Shown here in pieces: positions 15,427-18,581 of a stretch of 18,581 nucleotides of DNA; position 1 is the first letter of the stretch, and each line of letters begins with the position of its first letter. The position numbers and the translations under genes are program-made. Source of the DNA: Treponema sp. (lineage in GTDB: Bacteria > Spirochaetota > Spirochaetia > Treponematales > Breznakiellaceae); assembly GCA_020216655.1 (NCBI GenBank), contig JAIWNU010000121.1, positions 1 through 18,581 on the forward strand, read 5' to 3'. The notes beneath the pieces are model-generated. The model worked only from the letters and a program-made list of their open reading frames with translations, did not search any database and was not told the DNA's origin.

Positions 15427-17499
15427 TTATACCTTGAACCGTCCGATATAGCTTTCCATAGTGGAAATGATTTTTCCAGTCCTATCAGAAGAATCAAGCA
15501 CCACCCCTGTAGTGCCTTCTATTTCTTTGACTTCAGTAACGATGACATCCATGAGGTCTTGTATATCATGGGCACTTTCATGGAGGCTTTCAATTTCATC
15601 CCGGACTACCAATATACTGGATGCCATTTCTCCTGAGGCCCGCTGAACCTGGCCGGTAATATCATTCATGTTTTTTAGAGCTTCGAGAATTTGGGAGGAA
15701 CCGATTTTTTGTTCCTCCATCGCATGCTTTATTTCCAATACCAATGAACCAGTGGCTTCAATATGATTCAACAAACTCCCAAAGGTTTAAACAGAGGCCT
15801 GGGAGGACGACACAACGCCCTCTATTTCAGCCCCCATGGAAGCCAAATTTGCACCAATCGTCCTGGACTGTTCGCTTGCGGTCTCCGCAAGACGGCGTAT
15901 TTCATCGGCCACAACTGAAAAACCTTTGCCGAGTTCACCCGCATGGGCCGCTTCTATGGCAGCGTTCATGGCAAGCAGATTTGTCTGACTCGCAATGGCT
16001 GCAATCGCTTCGTTAGCTTCTATCAGCGCCCGAGATTGGTTCGCAACCTGACTAATCCGATCGACCACATTCTGCTGGGCTTCCGAACCAAGACCTGAGG
16101 CCCTGTTGATCTCTTCGAATTGCTGTGCCATTTTTTCCACAGAGGCGGTCACTGAACCAATGTTGCCTATCATTTCTTCCACCGCCGATGAAGCCTTTCC
16201 TATACTCTCGGCCTGGATCTTAATGGTTGCATTAAGGTCTTCTATAGATTGTGTTATCTGTCCTGCTGCATCGGATGCCTGATCGGTACTTTGAACCTGA
16301 TCTTCCGATTTATTTTGGACCATCACAACCGTATTGATTATTTTTTCTGCCGTTGTCTTAGCCTGTAAGCTTTCGTTTTCCAGATTTTTTCCCACTAATG
16401 ACAATTCTTGCTGTGTTTGCTTGAGGCTGGTCACCAAGGCATGCAGTTTCTCTATAAATGCATTAAAGCTGCTCACAAGATCGGCTACTTCATCAGATCC
16501 AGGCACAGATATACGCTTCGTTAAATCCGCATCCCCCTGGGCAAGAGCCTGAAAGGTAATGACCGTTTTCTGTAAATGCTTTGTAATAGAACGAGCTATG
16601 AGCAATGATACCAAGATGGTAAAAAAGAGCGCTAGTACAGAGAGGGCTATGATAAAAATAAAAAGATCCCGAACAGGTTTACTTAATTCGGAGGTAGGAA
16701 CCGAAATAACCAGTTTCCATTGGGAAACTTCATGAACCTTGGAAAAAAAACATACGTAAGATTTCTTCCAATTATCCGTATAGGATCCAAAACCAGCTTC
16801 TGTAGTAAGGATACGGGAACTGAGGGCCCCAAGACCTTTGTACCCTCTTGAATCTGCATCCTGGATCTGCATATCCATGACAAGACTTTCGTCCGGATGG
16901 GCAAGTACAAGCCCATCCTGATCCACAAGCCAGCCAAAGCCGCTTTTATTTACCTTAATTCGTTCTGTGATACTAGAAAGAGTAGAAAGTTTAATTTGAA
17001 AACCAAGGATACCGCTTAACCTTCCCTCAGGATCACGTATCCCCTTTGCCAATACAACTATGGAGATACCCCAATTCTGTGATATTTCCGGCTTTCCAAT
17101 GACAAAGTCAGTTCCCTGTACAATTTTTTTATAGAAATCATTATTTTTTGATGAATATGTTGCCCGTAGATCCGTATAGGTAGTGCCATCGGCGATTGTA
17201 TAAAATACCCCCAAAACTTCATCGGAAACCTTACGGCGAAGTTTTTGCAATACCTCCATGCTGTCTTTTTCATTAATGGATTAAGCTGAAGCGAGGATGC
17301 TCAGTTCCCAGCGGAGCTGTTCGATTTGCCTGTTCAAAACTTCAGCTTTCGCCTGTGAAAGCTGAAGAATATCGTCCTGAGAAATCCGCTGGACATCAGA
17401 GCCTATTCGAAGGCTAATAACGAAGGTTATGGTACTCAGGATAAGTATGGCCAATAACCCGAAACTAAAAATCATCTTTAATCGGATTGTTTGCTTCAT
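15427..17499 (-). pseudogene. Methyl-accepting chemotaxis protein with two in-frame TAA codons
   Basis: From the ATG at 17497-17499 (GGGGG six bases upstream) to TAA at 15427-15429, one frame of 690 codons encodes a complete chemoreceptor apart from two stops. The order is TM1 (codons about 8-30), a dCache-like ligand domain, TM2 (about 278-302), HAMP, and the long signalling coiled coil. The hairpin tip, [20 protein letters not shown], spans codons 502-521. Codon 73 (17281-17283) and codon 571 (15787-15789) are both TAA. Coding style is unbroken across each: the text resumes [12 protein letters not shown] after the first and TFGSLLNHIEATG after the second. If both stops are real, no product would have both the ligand domain behind TM1 and the full descending helix, so the receptor is dead. 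Two lesions in one gene favour real decay over an isolated base-calling error. Confidence 0.85.
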
Positions 17500-17517
17500 C
17501 ACTTACCCCCTTACAAC

Positions 17518-17546
17518 AAAGGGCTGCCTCATAAGACAGCCCCTTT
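17518..17546 (-). terminator. Hairpin terminator behind the sugar permease gene
   Basis: AAAGGGCTG (17518-17526) faces CAGCCC plus CTTT (17537-17546) around a ten-base loop, with one unpaired C. On the minus strand the stem is followed by the short T-rich TTTGTTGT. It lies between the permease stop (17608) and the chemoreceptor start, so it most likely ends the sugar-transport transcript. It could also form in the chemoreceptor leader. Confidence 0.55.
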
Positions 17547-17607
17547 ATTATATCACTAGAAGCATATTTTTTCTATTATGTTTATTATTTACATTATCTC
17601 TAACACA

Positions 17608-18581
17608 TTATGCCTTTCGTTTCCGGGAAGTGACATCAAAGATAACGGCGCCCACCAAAACAAGACCGCGGATAATGTACTGCAAGGATATATCGGTTCC
17701 CATGAGGTTCATGCCGTTCATGAGGGACATGTACACCAGGGCACCGACAAGGGACCCAGTAATAGATCCGATACCGCCGGCAGCAGATACACCGCCAATA
17801 TAGCAGGCTGCGATGGCGTCCAGTTCAAACAGGGTACCTGCCTGGGGAGTGGCGGATTTGAGCCGGGCAGTAAAGAGGATACCAGCCAATGCTGAAAGGA
17901 GCCCCATGGAGGCAAACACAAAGAGAGTAATCTTCTTTACGTTAATGCCGGAAAGTTCTGCCGCTTCCGGGTTGCCGCCGACGGCAAAAATGTGCCGTCC
18001 CAAAACAGTCTTGCGGGCAAGGAAATCATAGACAAAGACAACCAGCATCATGATCACGAATGTCCACGAAAGGCCGTTATATCCTGCGAGGATCCAGGTG
18101 ATATATGCAATGACCAGCGAAAGGAGCAGAAGCTTGAGGATAAACATGGGCATGGAAAGGACATCGAAATGGTACTGCTGCTTGCGCTTGCGATCCAAGA
18201 ATTGGGTCACAATCATAATGACGATAGCAATAAGCCCGATAAGAAGTGTCGTCTTATGAAGACCGGGGAGAAGGTTATCCAGAGGAAGCAGCTCAGGAAT
18301 ATAGCCGTTACCCAGGGCGTTAAAATCCTCGTTGGGAACAATAATCGTGCCGGTTGCGGCGGTGGTCAGCATGAGGGCGCCGCGGTAAATGAGCCAGCCA
18401 GCCAGGGAGGATACGAAGGCGGGGATTCCCAGGGTTGCAACGGGGAAACCGGTTACAAAGCCAGCAGCGGCGCCAAGCACTAACACGAGGAGTATGGTTA
18501 ACCAGGCGTTGAGGTGTACCTGGGTCATAAGGACCGCCGCAACCGCGCCAAGGAAACCGGCTAAAAAGCCGACAGAAAGGT
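17608..18581 (-). CDS. Monosaccharide ABC transporter permease, XylH/GguB-like (5' end outside window)
   Basis: The last 324 codons of a polytopic inner-membrane permease (BPD_transp_2 family). The reading frame runs off the window at 18581; the Met at 18526-18528 is internal, since codons upstream continue with LSVGFLAGFLGAVAAVL. Family landmarks are the IPAFVSSLAGWLIYRG segment, the cytoplasmic coupling segment LGRHIFAVGGNPEAAELSGIN, and the final membrane segments with FELDAIAACYIGGVSAAGG and NGMNLMG. These match the E. coli XylH and Agrobacterium GguB/MmsB permeases for xylose and related monosaccharides. The substrate cannot be told apart from sequence alone. The ATPase and binding-protein genes are presumably upstream, beyond the window. 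Confidence 0.9.
   Translation of the reverse strand, partial: LSVGFLAGFLGAVAAVLMTQVHLNAWLTILLVLVLGAAAGFVTGFPVATLGIPAFVSSLAGWLIYRGALMLTTAATGTIIVPNEDFNALGNGYIPELLPLDNLLPGLHKTTLLIGLIAIVIMIVTQFLDRKRKQQYHFDVLSMPMFILKLLLLSLVIAYITWILAGYNGLSWTFVIMMLVVFVYDFLARKTVLGRHIFAVGGNPEAAELSGINVKKITLFVFASMGLLSALAGILFTARLKSATPQAGTLFELDAIAACYIGGVSAAGGIGSITGSLVGALVYMSLMNGMNLMGTDISLQYIIRGLVLVGAVIFDVTSRKRKA

Noticed and set aside
1..18581. Reassignment of TAG or TAA as sense codons
   Set aside because: TAG, TAA and TGA all end intact genes in this window (for example TAG at 10240, TAA at 17608, TGA at 10946), so a wholesale code change does not fit. Only partial suppression stays open.
1..18581. tRNA, rRNA, CRISPR array or mobile element
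   Set aside because: I saw no cloverleaf-like segments, regularly spaced repeats, transposase or integrase motifs anywhere in the window.

Overview
The window looks like part of a diderm, motile, sugar-using bacterium. It holds a complete ABC exporter set ending in a TolC-type outer-membrane protein, a lipoprotein alpha-amylase, a methyl-accepting chemotaxis protein, and a monosaccharide ABC permease. A spirochaete of the Treponema/Spirochaeta type is my best guess, but it rests on general impression rather than a marker gene. Genes are compact with good Shine-Dalgarno sites; the longer intergenic stretches are clearly AT-rich.

Layout. (1) Positions 1-1799, minus: the 5' part of a large Ig-like surface lipoprotein gene, broken by an in-frame TAG. 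(2) 2082-8377, minus: a five-gene operon read in the order membrane-fusion protein, ATPase, permease, permease, TolC-like outer-membrane factor, which is a complete MacAB-TolC-like tripartite exporter. (3) 8494-10948, plus: a sensor kinase and an OmpR-type response regulator, divergent from the exporter. The shared intergenic region carries repeated TGTAAAA-type motifs that could be the regulator's operator. (4) 11023-13235: a starch/glycogen-utilisation pair, a free-standing CBM21-like protein (minus) divergent from a GH13 alpha-amylase lipoprotein (plus) that resembles the archaeal Pyrococcus/Thermococcus enzymes (GH13_7). (5) 13303-17499, minus: a sensory cluster of a chemoreceptor with two in-frame stops, an intact HisKA_2-type histidine kinase, and a periplasmic solute-binding-like protein split by a -1 frameshift. 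(6) 17608 to the window end, minus: the C-terminal part of a XylH/GguB-like sugar permease.

The most striking feature is the number of open but interrupted genes: three in-frame nonsense codons and one frameshift in 18.6 kb. Each is followed by perfectly maintained coding sequence. All three nonsense codons are one C-to-T change from a glutamine codon. TAG, TAA and TGA all serve as ordinary stops elsewhere in the window, so code reassignment is unlikely. Recent pseudogenisation or sequence error is the default reading; for the frameshift, a canonical slippery heptamer makes programmed frameshifting worth testing. I found no tRNA, rRNA, CRISPR array, insertion sequence or phage gene.
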